Shown here in pieces: positions 34,339-45,443 of a stretch of 64,000 bases of DNA. Origin of the DNA: Malachius bipustulatus. Taxonomy: Eukaryota > Arthropoda > Insecta > Coleoptera > Melyridae. The stretch spans positions 12,279,507-12,343,506 of the forward strand of contig OU342632.1 of NCBI GenBank assembly GCA_910589415.1, read 5' to 3'. The position numbers and the translations under genes are program-made. Each line of letters starts with the position of its first letter. Position 1 is the stretch's first letter. The notes beneath the pieces were generated by a model. It was not told where the DNA came from. It worked only from the letters and a program-made list of their open reading frames with translations, and did not search any database.

Positions 34339-34639
34339 TCTGCTACCTATATTTATTTAAACGTAAAATGTCATCATATTGATGACACCCCGTAAAATCT
34401 ATAGGGTGTATATAGACCAGGATGTATCTATACTTACGTCAAAAGATACGCAAAACATTTATTAGAAAAATAAAAAACCTATAAACTGCGGAAAAACTTT
34501 TTAAACAACAGGAGTTTCTGTAAAAATTATACCTACAGAAAGGGAAAAGATTTTGCAAAAATATCCCTCGTCCATGTAAAAGCGCAGAAAACTTTAAGAC
34601 TCGCCATATCTTTGACGCATGACGTCAGTTAGGATGTAT

Positions 34640-35145
34640 ATAGCCTCCCCCTTTCCTTTAAATTTTGGCCCGAATGAGACTGAACTTTGGTGAAAGCTTA
34701 ATCAAACAGCATGAATTTTACTACTTTTGGACGAAAAATAGATTTGTCAAAATTCAAAGATAAAGTTGAAGACCCTGTCAACTTAAAAACTTTTAATCAC
34801 GTGGGGGCTATGTGAGACTTCATTTTAGGGGTATTTTGACTATCTGCACAAAAATGTTACAATTCGTGCCATTGAATTTAGCTTTTGTATCAAAGTTCTA
34901 TCTGATTCGGTTCAGAATTCGAAGGGGTGGGGACTTTAATAATATCCTTTAAAATGAGATTTACCATGACTCTCATGCATTCAAAGTTTTGAAGTTTACA
35001 GGAACCGCAACCTACTCTTGACACTTGATATATCAGTTTCACGTAAAATTTAGGAGTAAAATTAATATTATTGAATTTCATTTGTAGAATTAGGTACCTA
35101 CCCAAGTTCAATCTTAGTTCAGAACTCAAAGAAAGGGGGGCAGAT
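34640..35145. repeat. Diverged repeat units of a ~270-bp family, in opposed orientation
   Basis: A plus-strand unit (about 34640-34850: CCTTTAAATTTTG, then GAACTTTGGT, CCCTGTCAACTTAAAAACTT, GTGAGACTTCATTTTA) is followed by minus-strand pieces at 34885-34930 and 35095-35140 (GAATTCTGAACCGAATCAGA and variants). Related tandem units occur at 53905-54540. It is non-coding, and the 95-codon minus frame across it is a by-product. Confidence 0.5.
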
Positions 35146-35378
35146 AAACTGTAAAATAATAAATAAAATTTAAACATGATAGAAAAAAATGTGAACTCTC
35201 AAATGCTTTTGTTATTGATTAACGCATGCAACGCTGCGAGATAAGTAGGTAGTGATCGTCTAACCTCTAACCCATGCACATAATCAACCAATTCTTTGCT
35301 CCGGGATGTTTCTCTGAGTCAATCAAAACTGCAATAATTAATTATGTAAACGTTTAAGTAAATAAGGGAGCTCTAAGA

Positions 35379-35504
35379 AATGTGGCCTATTATTACAAAC
35401 CCATTTCGCTGCTGCCTGTGTTCACGAAAGCCTTTGAACATGCGATGTTATTATGGCTATTTGAATATTTGCCAATTTACGGAATCTTGAAGGAGTTTTT
35501 GTAG
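35379..35504 (+). pseudogene. Short LINE reverse transcriptase fragment
   Basis: One frame of 41 codons reads YYYKPISLLPVFTKAFEHAM followed by WLFEYLPIYGILKEF. This is the N-terminal RT segment usually written YRPISLLPVFSKVFEK in CR1/Jockey-type LINEs. Only this exon-sized island is recognisable, and nothing on either side continues it. It shows that a further LINE copy once lay here. Confidence 0.75.
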
Positions 35505-35618
35505 GAATAATAATTCTACATCACAGCTAGGAAACGTTTTTTTTTTATGAAGTGAATGGTCCATTGGTCGGTGGCTTGTATTACACTGAAAAGTGTAGTG
35601 AACCTATTTTGTAAATTT

Positions 35619-35929
35619 CAGTATTTTTCTTTTGGTTTTCGTTTTTTGTCAATTATTGCTTTTCCAAATTTGTCAAATGCTTTTCGTAATTATCAAACGT
35701 CACTGGGATTTTTCAATTTAAATTCCTCTTTTGTCAAATTAGATTCCTCTTATTATATCAACTGCTTTTCCAATGTTTATAATAATGTCACTGCACATAA
35801 ATAGGAAAAGCAATTGACATAAAAGGAAATTCATTGATAAATCCATGACTAGTTACTTGAAAATAAGAAAATCATTTGACAAACTAGGAAAAGCAATTGA
35901 CAAAAGGGGAAAACCAAAAGAAAAAACTG
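35619..35929. mobile_element. ~310-bp palindromic element with internal GTCAATTGCTTTTCC motif
   Basis: The ends CAGTATTTTTCTTTTGGTTT and CCAAAAGAAAAAACTG form inverted arms of about 65-70 bp. The arm motif TTTGTCAATTGCTTTTCC recurs with variation inside at least five times in both orientations (for example 35655, 35690, 35755, 35805, 35890). Weak pairing extends beyond the tips (ATTTTGTAA against CAAAATAACAAAATG). It is non-coding; the 82-codon plus frame here is repeat-derived. Confidence 0.6.
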
Positions 35930-35931
35930 TA

Positions 35932-38200
35932 AGCCAAAATAACAAAATGCAACAAATTCGTCATTTAAACTAAATCTAAGAAGGAATCAATCAAATCAGA
36001 ACAATCAAGTCAAACTTTAATTGTTATTGTTGTTGTTATTATTATTAAATCGGCCCTGAAACTTTTCGTTTTTTATAAAAATCTTTTTATAAATAATAAT
36101 TTCATTAAATAACCCGATTCCCAATTAAATAAGACAGAAATTCAACGATATACTTACATGTACGTTACGGTATAAAACATAAATAAACACCATAATTTAT
36201 GTATTATTATATTATGTCTACCTACAACCTACAATAACCTGTATGAAACAGCATTAACATCATCCTGTCAATGTTGAATATATACAGTTTCTAGTTAAAT
36301 AAAAGCACTATAGACTATACATAATTGTTATTATACCTATTAAGGTTTTCTTTTTGGTGCGATGTTCATCATTACCAGTATTAACACTGATCTTCATTAT
36401 GATTAGACAAAACAGCTAGCCCGTAGCGTGGCAGTAAGCTTTCCGTGGATATAATATTGCAACGATCCGAAATACGTCTATATACAGCTCTTTAGCATAG
36501 CTCTTTCTCCCTGTCAGCTCCAGACAATCCGTCCATACAAATTCTCCCCGTTTACATCTCCGCCAAGCTATCTAGGTTACCAACATACTCCATGACTTAT
36601 CGTTGAGGCTGAACGGGCATGTATTATTATGCTAAGAAGCCGTCACCTGCCGTGACCTCTCCACCGTATCGCAGGTCGCATCGGATCCGTACCGAGGACT
36701 CGGAGAACAATGGAGACACCGGGAGGCTCTATCTGTCCTGATTTATCTCATCTGGGAACACGGAGAATTGTAGAGAGAGGTAAAGGAATAGAGGAGATCA
36801 TGACGAGGTTTGCTTTTGCTTGAAGCGCATTATAGGTATAATATTATCACACTTCCTATGGTTATTATCTCGGAAATAAAATTAAGTACGATAAATTGAC
36901 TTATAGGTATGACTCAATTTTACAACCGAAACTTGATTATCTTGTATTGAATTTGCAATAATTTCTGAAGAAATTAGAATATGAAACAGGTATACAGATG
37001 TTTTTTTATTTTGTTTTGAACGCTTTGAACTCTTACCATTGGGATTTTGATAAGTGGCCGAGATCAGGTGTCGATTAAATTAGAAAAAAGCTGCCAAATT
37101 TTATAATTATGTATCAGGAATCTGAAACAAAATTTAGGACAACTTCGGAGCGTTGCTGAAATAACATGAAAAACTAAAACAACGAGATTTCTTATTTTAG
37201 TCATGTCTTTTTAATTAATATTAAAAATAAATTACTTCATTTTTTTTTTGCAGGTTTACATAAGTCGTCATCATAGCTATAATAAGCCGTTCGCTTTTTA
37301 TTGACGAAGTAGCAGGAGGCTTTGAAATTTTGTTTTTGTGTTGACCAAAATAAAAGGTCCCTAGATATTTTCGGAATTATCGCAAATATCAGCTGATTAA
37401 CATATTATAGGTTAAGTAGACATTGACATTATCAAATTGTATCATATAATGAGTATATCATACGATTTAGAGTGTTGCTGTCTAATGGTACAAATTGAAA
37501 TAGTTTGTAATGTAAGGATATTTAATTACTCCGAACGATTAATTACACCAATATAAGCGAGACCACCAAATCATCATTGTGATTAATAAAAACAAAAAAT
37601 TTTGGATGTAAGTAATTATTATTATGTATGAACTGTGCATGCATAATAATATGTAAATATTACTCTCTTTTATTACAGTATTCAGAAAGCTCATAGAAAT
37701 CTTAAGACAGCACAAATTTGAATCTTTGTGCCTACCTTCTGAACCCAACTAGGTATTATAAAAATTTACTTTGCGAAAAGAATTGCAACGCCTGATTTGC
37801 CAATATACATAGTTTTAAAAACGAACATTTTGCTTTGGAAAGATTTTTCGACAAACGAAAATTTGGATTTTTAGAAGGGGAGAACTAACTAAGTATTCAA
37901 AATTATTAAAAAGCATTTTGAGAGCAAATAAAGTACTTTGTTATATTGTAATCGACCATTCTTCACCGTAGGCCCACTGCAGTTCTGTTATGCTGGATTG
38001 GAATTAATGGGGGCGATTGACTGATCCTCATTAATCGAAAAACAAAACCTGACTGTGTTCGAGAGATTTGATGCTTTTGGTATACATATACATATGCAGA
38101 CCAGTCATTAGGTAAGGTAATTAATTGTTACAGCTTTTGCTTCTTTATTACTAGTTACTAGTAATGAAATAAAGGTAAAGTAATGAAATAAAGTAAAAAA
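35932..38200. other. No recognised gene
   Basis: AT-rich DNA with one G+C-richer patch at 36410-36830 (around 36620-36770 especially). I found no splice-bounded coding sequence, no repeat ends and no RNA gene there. It could be regulatory or exonic. Confidence 0.3.
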
Positions 38201-38201
38201 A

Positions 38202-38700
38202 TTAAAGGAACTGTTCAAAGTTCCGCCCTCCTGTAGCAATCCACACATGACAGCGCCTTATCATATACTGTCTTACACGCTCTAGTTCAAAATTCTGAAT
38301 AATAATACCTTCCCTCAGTTCTTCGGCATTATTAATGGGGGTACTATACACGAGGGATTTTAAATGTCCCAAAAGGAAGTAATCTAAACTATAAAGGATT
38401 ACAATCAGGTGAGCGCGCCGGCCAAGCAACGGGTTCCCCCCCTCGACCTATCCAGCGGTTGTGGTAACTCGCGTTCAGGTGTTCTCGAGTTTGAAGACGC
38501 TAGAGCACTATCGTGCATAAGCCAAATGCGATTTCGAATTCCTAATGGGACATCATTCAACAATCCAGGTAATTCGTCCTCCAAAAAATGTCTGTAGGCT
38601 TGACCATTAAGAATCAGGAGTAGGAAAAAAGGAACAATTAAAACATCTTCCAAAATGCCTGCCCAAACGTTTAAAGAAAACAGATCTAAAGCCAAAAGAT
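38202..38700 (-). pseudogene. Broken mariner-like transposase related to the 4.7-kb gene
   Basis: Two overlapping minus-strand frames (38405-38695 and 38202-38429) together cover the C-terminal 60 percent of a DUF4817-type transposase. SLNVWAGILE matches SLNVWGGVLG of the intact copy. Next are LNGQAYRHFLEDEL and DVPLGIRNRIWLMHDSA, which holds the second catalytic aspartate. The final GGRNFEQFL matches GGRQFEQFL at the intact C-terminus. A frameshift near 38415 falls where the third catalytic aspartate should be, and the N-terminal and first-aspartate part is missing. I could not find TIRs. It is an older relic of the same family but not a recent copy of the intact element. Confidence 0.85.
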
Positions 38701-38701
38701 G

Positions 38702-39554
38702 AAAAGTAACAAAATCAATCTGACAACAATGTTTTTCTTAACGACAAGCTACGAGAACTTTGCGAAAAATTGACTTAACCTTATTTCTATAAATGCATGG
38801 AAGCATTTATACGGAGTAATTTATGTCACCCTAACATTAGAGTCCCTCGACATACCACGAGGGACTCCACCTACATGACCTCCTACTCCGTCAATAAAAA
38901 GTTAATTGTTTATATCCATCTGACATAATTTTGTTTTCCTTACAACAGCCATATTGTTTATATCAATAATTTTATTTACATACGTCTGAAGATGCTACTT
39001 TAAAAGTAGTGAAACACGTGTAACGTTTATATTTCATCAGTATAGTTGAATTTTTGGAAAGTTAGTGTTTTATTTATCATCCATCATTAACAGGAATCTT
39101 TAGTCAGCCACAAACGTCATTTTTTGAATTCACAATTCTAGAGTCTGGACGTATAACATATTATACATCGAATTCCTGTACGAAACTCAGTAACTTTCGA
39201 AAGCAAAAGTCGCTTTTGTGTCAGCAATTCTCAATGTTAAGTTTTTTATGATTGATTATTCTTTTAACTCTCACCTTAAATGCTATTTTTTCATTCCAAA
39301 TTTCAAAACTCTAGGTCGACTTTAAGTGTCTTAGATTTTTGATGACCTATTAGTTGAAGAATGCCCTAAATCGAGATTTTTTGATACACTCGCAACTCGG
39401 GCCACCTAGACGTATAAAATTTGTAACACTGTCTCTTTGGTAACTTTAATTCCTCTGAAAAAAATCAGTCCTGTATCGTAACTATAGCCTCTGAGATAGA
39501 GGTTGAAGAGAAAACTTTAAATTGCTCGTGTAAATGATTTAGCGAAACCTCGCC
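38702..39554. other. Noncoding, contains a possible Penelope end fragment
   Basis: No gene was recognised. The only notable part is the hammerhead-like string at 38986-39015. Confidence 0.3.
38986..39015 (+). ncRNA. Hammerhead-like fragment (CTGAAGATG ... GAAAC)
   Basis: The order CTGAAGATG, CTACTT, TAA, AAGTAG, T, GAAAC resembles hammerhead box 1, stem II and box 2 as found in Penelope-like end repeats. CTGAAGA departs from the CTGATGA consensus, and no adjoining Penelope protein is visible. It may be a solo end repeat of a second Penelope-like family. Confidence 0.3.
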
Positions 39555-39594
39555 TATACCGTGAACGGCCAAAAGATATACAGCATGAATACTA

Positions 39595-40248
39595 TAGGAA
39601 GGCGAGAGTTTGACGAGAATTGGTTGGTGCGCAGATTGGGCTCCGAATCCATAAATGTTTATTGTCCAATAATATCAACAATGTTAGTCGGTGTCCGCGT
39701 AAAAAAAACAACCAACCAGATAAGGCTGATAAGAGTAACTCCGCCGTTCATCGAACAGGTAAAAAGTCAGTGGTGTGTACTGTTTAGCTCGTGTCGTATA
39801 TTTATTTAAAATAGGTGGTTTCTGTCATCGTGTCGTGTGTAGGTACCGATGTTTTTGTTATCATGTGTTTTATTGATTAATATATTATTGTTATTAATAT
39901 ATTGCTTGCCAGTAAAATAAGTACACATCTACTATTTTAGTTTTTTTTCCGCATAGGTACCTTATCTTAAATAAATTCGAAATAATTTAACCGAGACTAA
40001 TTTATATAAATTGGAATACTAAACGTAGATGTCCATATTGATTTTTTAATTGAAGATTGATAATTGACTTATCATTTATACCTAAACATTTAAAATATAT
40101 TAAAAATATAAAATATTTTTTATTATGTGCGCGGCGCCACTGATGTTATTTCTAGTCTGTTATGGTGGAACAGCGTTTATCAGTTCAATGGGTGGAACAA
40201 TTAAAACCGGCAAGATGCGTAGTTCACGCCCAGACTCTTGCCTTCCTA
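39595..40248 (+). mobile_element. 654-bp TAGGAAGGC-ended element, left copy
   Basis: Ends TAGGAAGGCGAGAGTTTG and, reverse complemented, TAGGAAGGCAAGAGTCTG, flanked by TA at 39593-39594 and 40249-40250. It is non-coding and pairs with an inverted copy at 44778-45443. Similarity between the two copies continues into the flanks (ACAGC.TGAATA outside and TAAAAATCATAGTATA inside), so they arose by inverted segmental duplication and not by two insertions. Confidence 0.8.
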
Positions 40249-40639
40249 TAAAAATCATAGTATAGTAATAAAGCTGCGCGGAAATTTAATGATAACACCC
40301 ATTTTCCAACACAATCCCTGTTATTGGGTATTTGAATGTAAGTGGGCGGAAGTAATGAGGATAGCCGACGTCAGATGCACACAGCCCAAATTGAATCCTG
40401 GACAGGTCGACACATCAGATAAGGTGGCCTTATCGATACACTATACGATAACATGCCTGTGGTCGATGCACTGAGTATCAAAGTTCTTGACTAAAAATGA
40501 ATGTTCTGTAATTAATGTTAAAATACGGAATTTTATTACTTTAGTGAGTCACTGGTGCTGGTAACACCAGCTTGTGAATTTATTTTCATATTTTTCAAAA
40601 TTTTCAAAAGACTTCTCAAGTAAAAAATGATTAATTTAG

Positions 40640-40937
40640 TATAGCAATTCAGATGCTTGATCCCACCAAGAATAAGACCGGGCAGAAATACACGTCGAGT
40701 CGCAGACGCTCATCCGTATCAGGTTTAGCTCGTTACACCTCGTACCACCCTATTTCAGACTTCTTTTATGTATAGAACCGCATCACTTTGGAATAGCATT
40801 CCAAAGGGCGTGTTTCCCAAAGTATACAACCTACAGATATTCAAGGCCAACGTGAATCGATATCTCCGTTCATGCAAGGCTCCCAGAGCGTCATAGGGAT
40901 TTCCCTGCAGTGCATGTGCATTTTCAATAAAAAAAAG
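40640..40937 (+). pseudogene. 3' end of a LINE (ORF2 C-terminus plus tail)
   Basis: The plus strand reads VADAHPYQV, one stop, then LVTPRTTLFQTSFMYRTASL and WNSIPKGVFPKVYNLQIFKA followed by NVNRYL. This is the standard C-terminal segment of many CR1/L2/RTE-type ORF2 proteins (RT..LWNSLP...F...FK..V..YL). The natural stop is at 40894-40896. A short tail ending AATAAAAAAAAG (40926-40937) follows and is probably the 3' terminus of the insertion. The 5' part is absent, as expected for 5'-truncated LINE copies. Confidence 0.8.
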
Positions 40938-41462
40938 ATTATAGCTCAATCGACTTAGGAGAATCAACGATTACTCAATACAAAAATTATTATTTGTAAT
41001 TCAAATTCACCTACGTATTTTCTAGCCAGTCTCCGATATGCAATTATCTGCATCTGATAGCGGTTCATTATCACTACTACTGTCGTCACTTTCGGTATTT
41101 CGTCATCGTCGACGCCTCCCATTTGAATAACTAAATTCTCCACCACAATGTCCATGGCACATTCTTTGTCCATAAGCTCTTCTTCAAATTTCTTGGCATG
41201 ACGGCACTTATTTGACAACTTTTCAGCTGTGTAGGCTGCGACAAATTCGTCACATAAGTCCTGAACATGTAGATAATCGTGTGTAACATTTTTTTCTGCA
41301 ACATAATGTTTCATATCCGCCCACACTAGCTCGATTGGGTTTAGGTCTGGATGGTACGGCGGAAGACGTAAGACATTGTGGCCATGCAGCTGTAAAATTT
41401 GGTCAATCTGGAACATTTTGTGGATGGGCTTATTTAACTTAATTAATCTATTATAGATATTC

Positions 41463-43264
41463 CAGTCATTTGGTAGTTTTACCTGGAAAGTTTTCCGGGA
41501 GTTTTGAAAATTCGTGATTTTATAGACTTCGACGTGCTCTTTTCGAATTTCTACTTTGCCACCTCGTATCTTTGCCGCTCGCGCCGCCATATTGAAAAAT
41601 AGGCGTCCAAAAACAGTTTTTTAACAATATCTTCTTTCCGACTCATTTTACGATGAAAATATTTATTTAATAAATTAAACTAGAGAAAATTTCCTACAAT
41701 TTATGTAGTAACCTTTATTTTTGTAGAATCAATAGTTTTTGCGTACGAGCGCCGCAAAGTGCACTCAAACATGCGTTTTGGCTAAATAATTTATTTAGAC
41801 ACCACCATGAGTAATTGGCGCGTTTTTTTAGTGTGGTATCCCCAGTAGGCCACTTATAATGCACTATTACAAAATTTAACGCATTCTTCTTCGCTTCGCT
41901 ATCCTTGATCGGCCAGGTTTTGCGAGTTCATCATCAGTACCGAGCAAAATGTCACATAGCTAATAGACCTTTCTCCCACGACAGCCGCAATGGGATCATC
42001 AGCTTCATTGTAATCCTTTTGTTTCTCGATTTCGTCATATGTTTGCTCGAAAATAGTCTCTGTTTCTTCTTCTTCATCGCTATCTTCCAGTGTAATTTTC
42101 GAATTATCACACGTACCATTGCAATTCGTGCATATAACGGAGCACTTTAATCCAGCCTTTCTGCATCCACGCAGGCTCCCCGACATCCCTTTTTCCATTT
42201 CCATAGGCCTGCATTTTTTTCAACTCCATCCCACTGCAGCTGAACCTGGTGATAGGCTCGGAACTAATGTTGTCGTGCTGTTGCTTATCTGTAGGTGGCA
42301 GGGATGTAATACTAAATTTATTTTTATATGCTGATTTTGTGAAGCATGTATATCTATAGTTGTTTAACGACATACTTTTTATGCCACTGTTACCATACAA
42401 TGCATCAAGGGGGAAGCGTTCCCCAGCTTCAGCAATGATCTCTGGATCGGCATTTTAGTTTTTGAATACCTAGACAAGCTCGTTTAAATCTCGTTTTTTT
42501 GGAGTACATTAGCACATTTTATTTTTCCTTGATTAAAGTGTGCTGATGCTGTATCACAGCCACTGAAAGCGTGCACGAAAAATATGTCCTCTGCGACTAT
42601 TTTATTTATGACACTTTTTGTTGAATCTATTTGTTGCGAAATTTTTCCTTTTTTTGGTTTGAGAATATATATGTATGTTTGAACGCGTAGATAGAGCCAA
42701 GAGAATAAGATCTACATCTTCGCTGACAACTATTACGGAATCAAATGTAGATGAAATGCTGATTGCCGTATTGACTATTAGCGTATCCGCATCTTCCGTG
42801 GCTTCCTTGACCATGAAGTTCGCAGCATCAAATTTTGCCTTCAACATTTCAATGAAGCGTTTCTTGTTTGCATTGTTGCCTAGGATTTATCTTGTGACAC
42901 AGTTTTTTACATTTTTCGTTCATATACGAAAAACACGTGTTGGTGTAGATGTATCTTGATTTGTGGCTCTCGTACGCTGAAACTATTGATTTTACGAAAA
43001 AAAGATTATTACATAAATTGTAGGAAATTTTCTCTAGTTTAATTTATTACATAAATATTTTCACCGTAAAATGAGGCGGAAAGAAAATATTGTTAAAAAA
43101 CTGTTTTTGGACGCCATTTTTTCAATATGGCGGCGCGAGCGGCAAAGATACGAGGTGGCAAAGTAAAAATTCTGAAAGAGCATGTCAAAATCTATAAAAT
43201 CAGCAATTTTCAAAACTCCCGGAAAACTTTCCAGGTAACCCCCTTTTTGAACACCAAATGACTG
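41463..43264. mobile_element. 1.8-kb element with ~300-bp TIRs carrying a captured gene fragment
   Basis: The arms 41463-41760 and 42960-43264 are inverted repeats. Both begin CAGTCATTTGGT and include TACCTGGAAAGTTTTCCGGG and a GGCGGCGCGAGCGGCAAAGA stretch. The right end is followed by TA; the left neighbour is TC, so the target duplication is partly lost. The element splits the older transposase gene between its second D and its E. Its 1.2-kb interior holds no transposase but does hold a PIN-nuclease-like gene fragment. Such cargo-only TIR elements resemble Pack-type transposons. Confidence 0.75.
41899..42960 (-). pseudogene. PIN/FEN-like nuclease-domain gene fragment with cysteine-rich tail
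   Basis: Minus-strand segments in order are: FDAANFMVKEATEDADTLIV, then STFDSVIVVSEDVDLILLAL (about 42830-42690). IVAEDIFFVHAFSGCDTASA follows (42600-42541), then LNNYRYTCFTKSAYKNKF..ITSLPPT (about 42370-42290). The tail is CRKAGLKCSVICTNCNGTCDNSK with an acidic stretch SDEEEETETI (about 42165-42040). The EDADTLI, SEDVDLILLA and SGCDT pieces sit where PIN/FEN-type nucleases place metal-binding acidic residues. This combination with a C..C..C..C tail is a multicopy arthropod protein type of unknown function. Frames shift at least twice and the N-terminal half is missing. The domain order is seen in the sequence; nuclease function is inferred. Confidence 0.7.
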
Positions 43265-43697
43265 TACTAAGAGCTCCGGCTTAAATAGACCTTTGTCAAA
43301 AGGTATTTGCTTATCCCACAACCATTGCTGCTTATCTGCCTTTTTACTAATCGAGGTGGGTGCCTTATTAACTTGCACGTTATGATATGGTGCGTTATCG
43401 ATGACGAGTACACTTCGGGCTGGTAAATTTGGGATAAGTTGTGTCTCTAGCCACTTCTTGTAATTTGTAAAATTCATGTCATCATGATAATCACCAGACT
43501 TTGTTTTTGATTTAAAGCGCACATATGCATTGGGTATGAAGCCATTCTCGCCGCCTGGCATGGATGATGACAAGTCGTTGTCCTTTTGAGACAGGTTGTT
43601 TCAGACCTAGAGACGTATCATCGTTCCATGATTTTTTATGGGAAGCATGAATATATGTTTCATCCATATATACAATGTTTCTTCCTTCAGACCTATA

Positions 43698-43845
43698 TGC
43701 CCGTATTCACAAACGATAATTTCCTAAATAATTACGTAATTAATTAAATGAGTGAGATGGAGATATGCAGTTTATTTGCATTAGAATGAGATGGAGATAA
43801 ATGATTACGTAATTATTTTGTAATTATCGTTTGTGAATACGGGCA
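43698..43845. mobile_element. PIF/Harbinger-like MITE, copy 2 (148 bp)
   Basis: Same family as 10075-10223: ends TGCCCGTATTCACAAACGAT and its complement, flanked by ATA at 43695-43697 and 43846-43848 (TWA-type duplication). It interrupts the older transposase just upstream of its first catalytic aspartate. Confidence 0.85.
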
Positions 43846-44481
43846 ATAGTCTCTCATACTTCTTATAAAAACTGAAGTCGCAAGAAACGTATTTCCTGCT
43901 TCTCCATCAATAAACATCGATTAGTTTTTGTTTTGCACCAGTGGAACCCTAGTTTATGGATAATGCGCCTTATGCTTTCTTTTGACCCAGTGTACCCACT
44001 ATCTTCACCAAATTTCTGAGTTATTTTTTTAGGACGGTGTTGTTTTTTCAGTCACGTGGAAATTATGAGTTATTCTTCGCAACAATCCTTGATCAAAACC
44101 ATCGAGGTCGGTTTTTGATGCAGGTCTATCCCTTTTTGTACTGGGCGATTTAATACCGACTTGTTTACTTTCACCAATAATAATTCTTCTCACTGATCTC
44201 AAACTTACCCCTGTTGCCGAGGACACGCGTTCTTGTACCTTCTCGATTGCTATAACAGGCCCACCATTCACTTTTTCATTAGCAAAATACATGAAAACAT
44301 TATTAATAATTTCACGACTTTGGCCAGAAAGTATTTTATTTTTAATATATGAAGATTTGGTCGCCATAATTAACAACTCACGAGCACGTGGTTTAGCTCC
44401 ATATTTTTGAACCTCGCTGCACTATTTGAATAGAGAAATGCTGGGTTGTAAAGTTGACAGTACGATCCGATAGCAGAAAGA

Positions 44482-44525
44482 TAACAAAATTATTATTGAA
44501 CGCTCCTTTCGCTCTCTTTGCTTGG
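44482..44525 (+). repeat. End fragment of the 34.2-kb MITE family
   Basis: AACAAAATTATTATTGAACG followed by CTCCTTTCGCT closely matches the left end of the MITE at 34213, but no matching right end is visible nearby. It may be a solo end or the start of a longer decayed copy upstream of the older transposase gene. Confidence 0.4.
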
Positions 44526-44777
44526 CTTACCGAATTAATGACTCAAAAACACCTCTATTAATCAATTTATAAACAATAGGTACGTTTTTTATAAATGCTG
44601 ATAAGATAAGACAGTACCGAAATTAAATTATCTTTCCTGCTGCTTGGTAACCCTTGGAGATCATGCAGTGCAGTTGAAATGTTAATAGGCTGGCAAATTT
44701 AAGAAGCATGCCTAATCGTTTGTCACGGAAAATCTCCTAATCTATAGGTACTTATACCACTTATACTATGATTTTTA

Positions 44778-45443
44778 TAAGAAGGCAAGAGTCTGGGCGT
44801 GAACTGCGCATCTTGCCGGTTTTAATTGTTCCACCCATTGAACTGATAAACGCTGTTCCACCATAACAGACTAGAAATAACATCAGTGGCGCCGCGCACA
44901 TAATAAAAAATATTTTATATTTTTAATATATTTTAAATGTTTAGGTATAAATGATAAGTCAATTATCAATCTTCAATTAAAAAATCAATATGGACATCTA
45001 CGTTTAGTATTCCAATTTATATGAATTAGTCTCGGTTAAATTATTTCGAATTTATTTAAGATAAGGTACCTATGCGGAAAAAAACTAAAATAGTAGATGT
45101 GTACTTATTTTACTGGCAAGCAATATATTAATAACAAATTAATAACAATAATATATTAATCAATAAAACACATGATAACAAAAACATCGGTACCTACACA
45201 CGACACGATGACAGAAACCACCTATTTTAAATAAATATGTATACGACACGAGCTAAACAGTACACACCACTGACTTTTTACCTGTTCGATGAACGGCGGA
45301 GTTACTCTTATCAGCCTTATCTGGTTGGTTGTTTTTTTTTACGCGGACACCGACTAACATTGTTGATATTGGACAATAAACATTTATGGATTCGGAGCCC
45401 AATCTGCGCACCAACCAATTCTCGTCAAACTCTCGCCTTCCTA
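44778..45443 (-). mobile_element. 666-bp TAGGAAGGC-ended element, inverted right copy
   Basis: Inverted counterpart of 39595-40248, flanked by TA at 44776-44777 and 45444-45445, with TAAGAAGGC at its inner end. The two arms match closely over their whole length. They are separated by about 4.5 kb containing the LINE tail and the interrupted transposase gene. Confidence 0.8.

Larger units (their letters stand above)
40964..44367 (-). pseudogene. Interrupted DD~87E transposase gene (IS630/Tc1/mariner superfamily)
   Basis: Reading from 44367 down, the N-terminal part (ATG at 44367; helix-turn-helix with SLRSVRRIIIGE and GIKSPSTKRDRP) is followed by FGEDSGYTGSKESIRRIIHK (about 44000-43930). A MITE interrupts next, then come YMDETYIHASHKKSWNDD (first D, about 43662) and GENGFIPNAYVRFKSKTKSGDYHDDM. 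LVIDNAPYHN holds the second D (about 43400). The frame is cut by a 1.8-kb insertion at 41463-43264 and resumes with RLPPYHPDLNPIELVW (E near 41331) and the C-terminus. Leaving out the insertion, about 87 residues separate the second D from E, far more than the usual 34-41. This places it near the DD82E/Sailor-like group. It also has frameshifts (one near 43560) and is non-functional. Confidence 0.8.
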
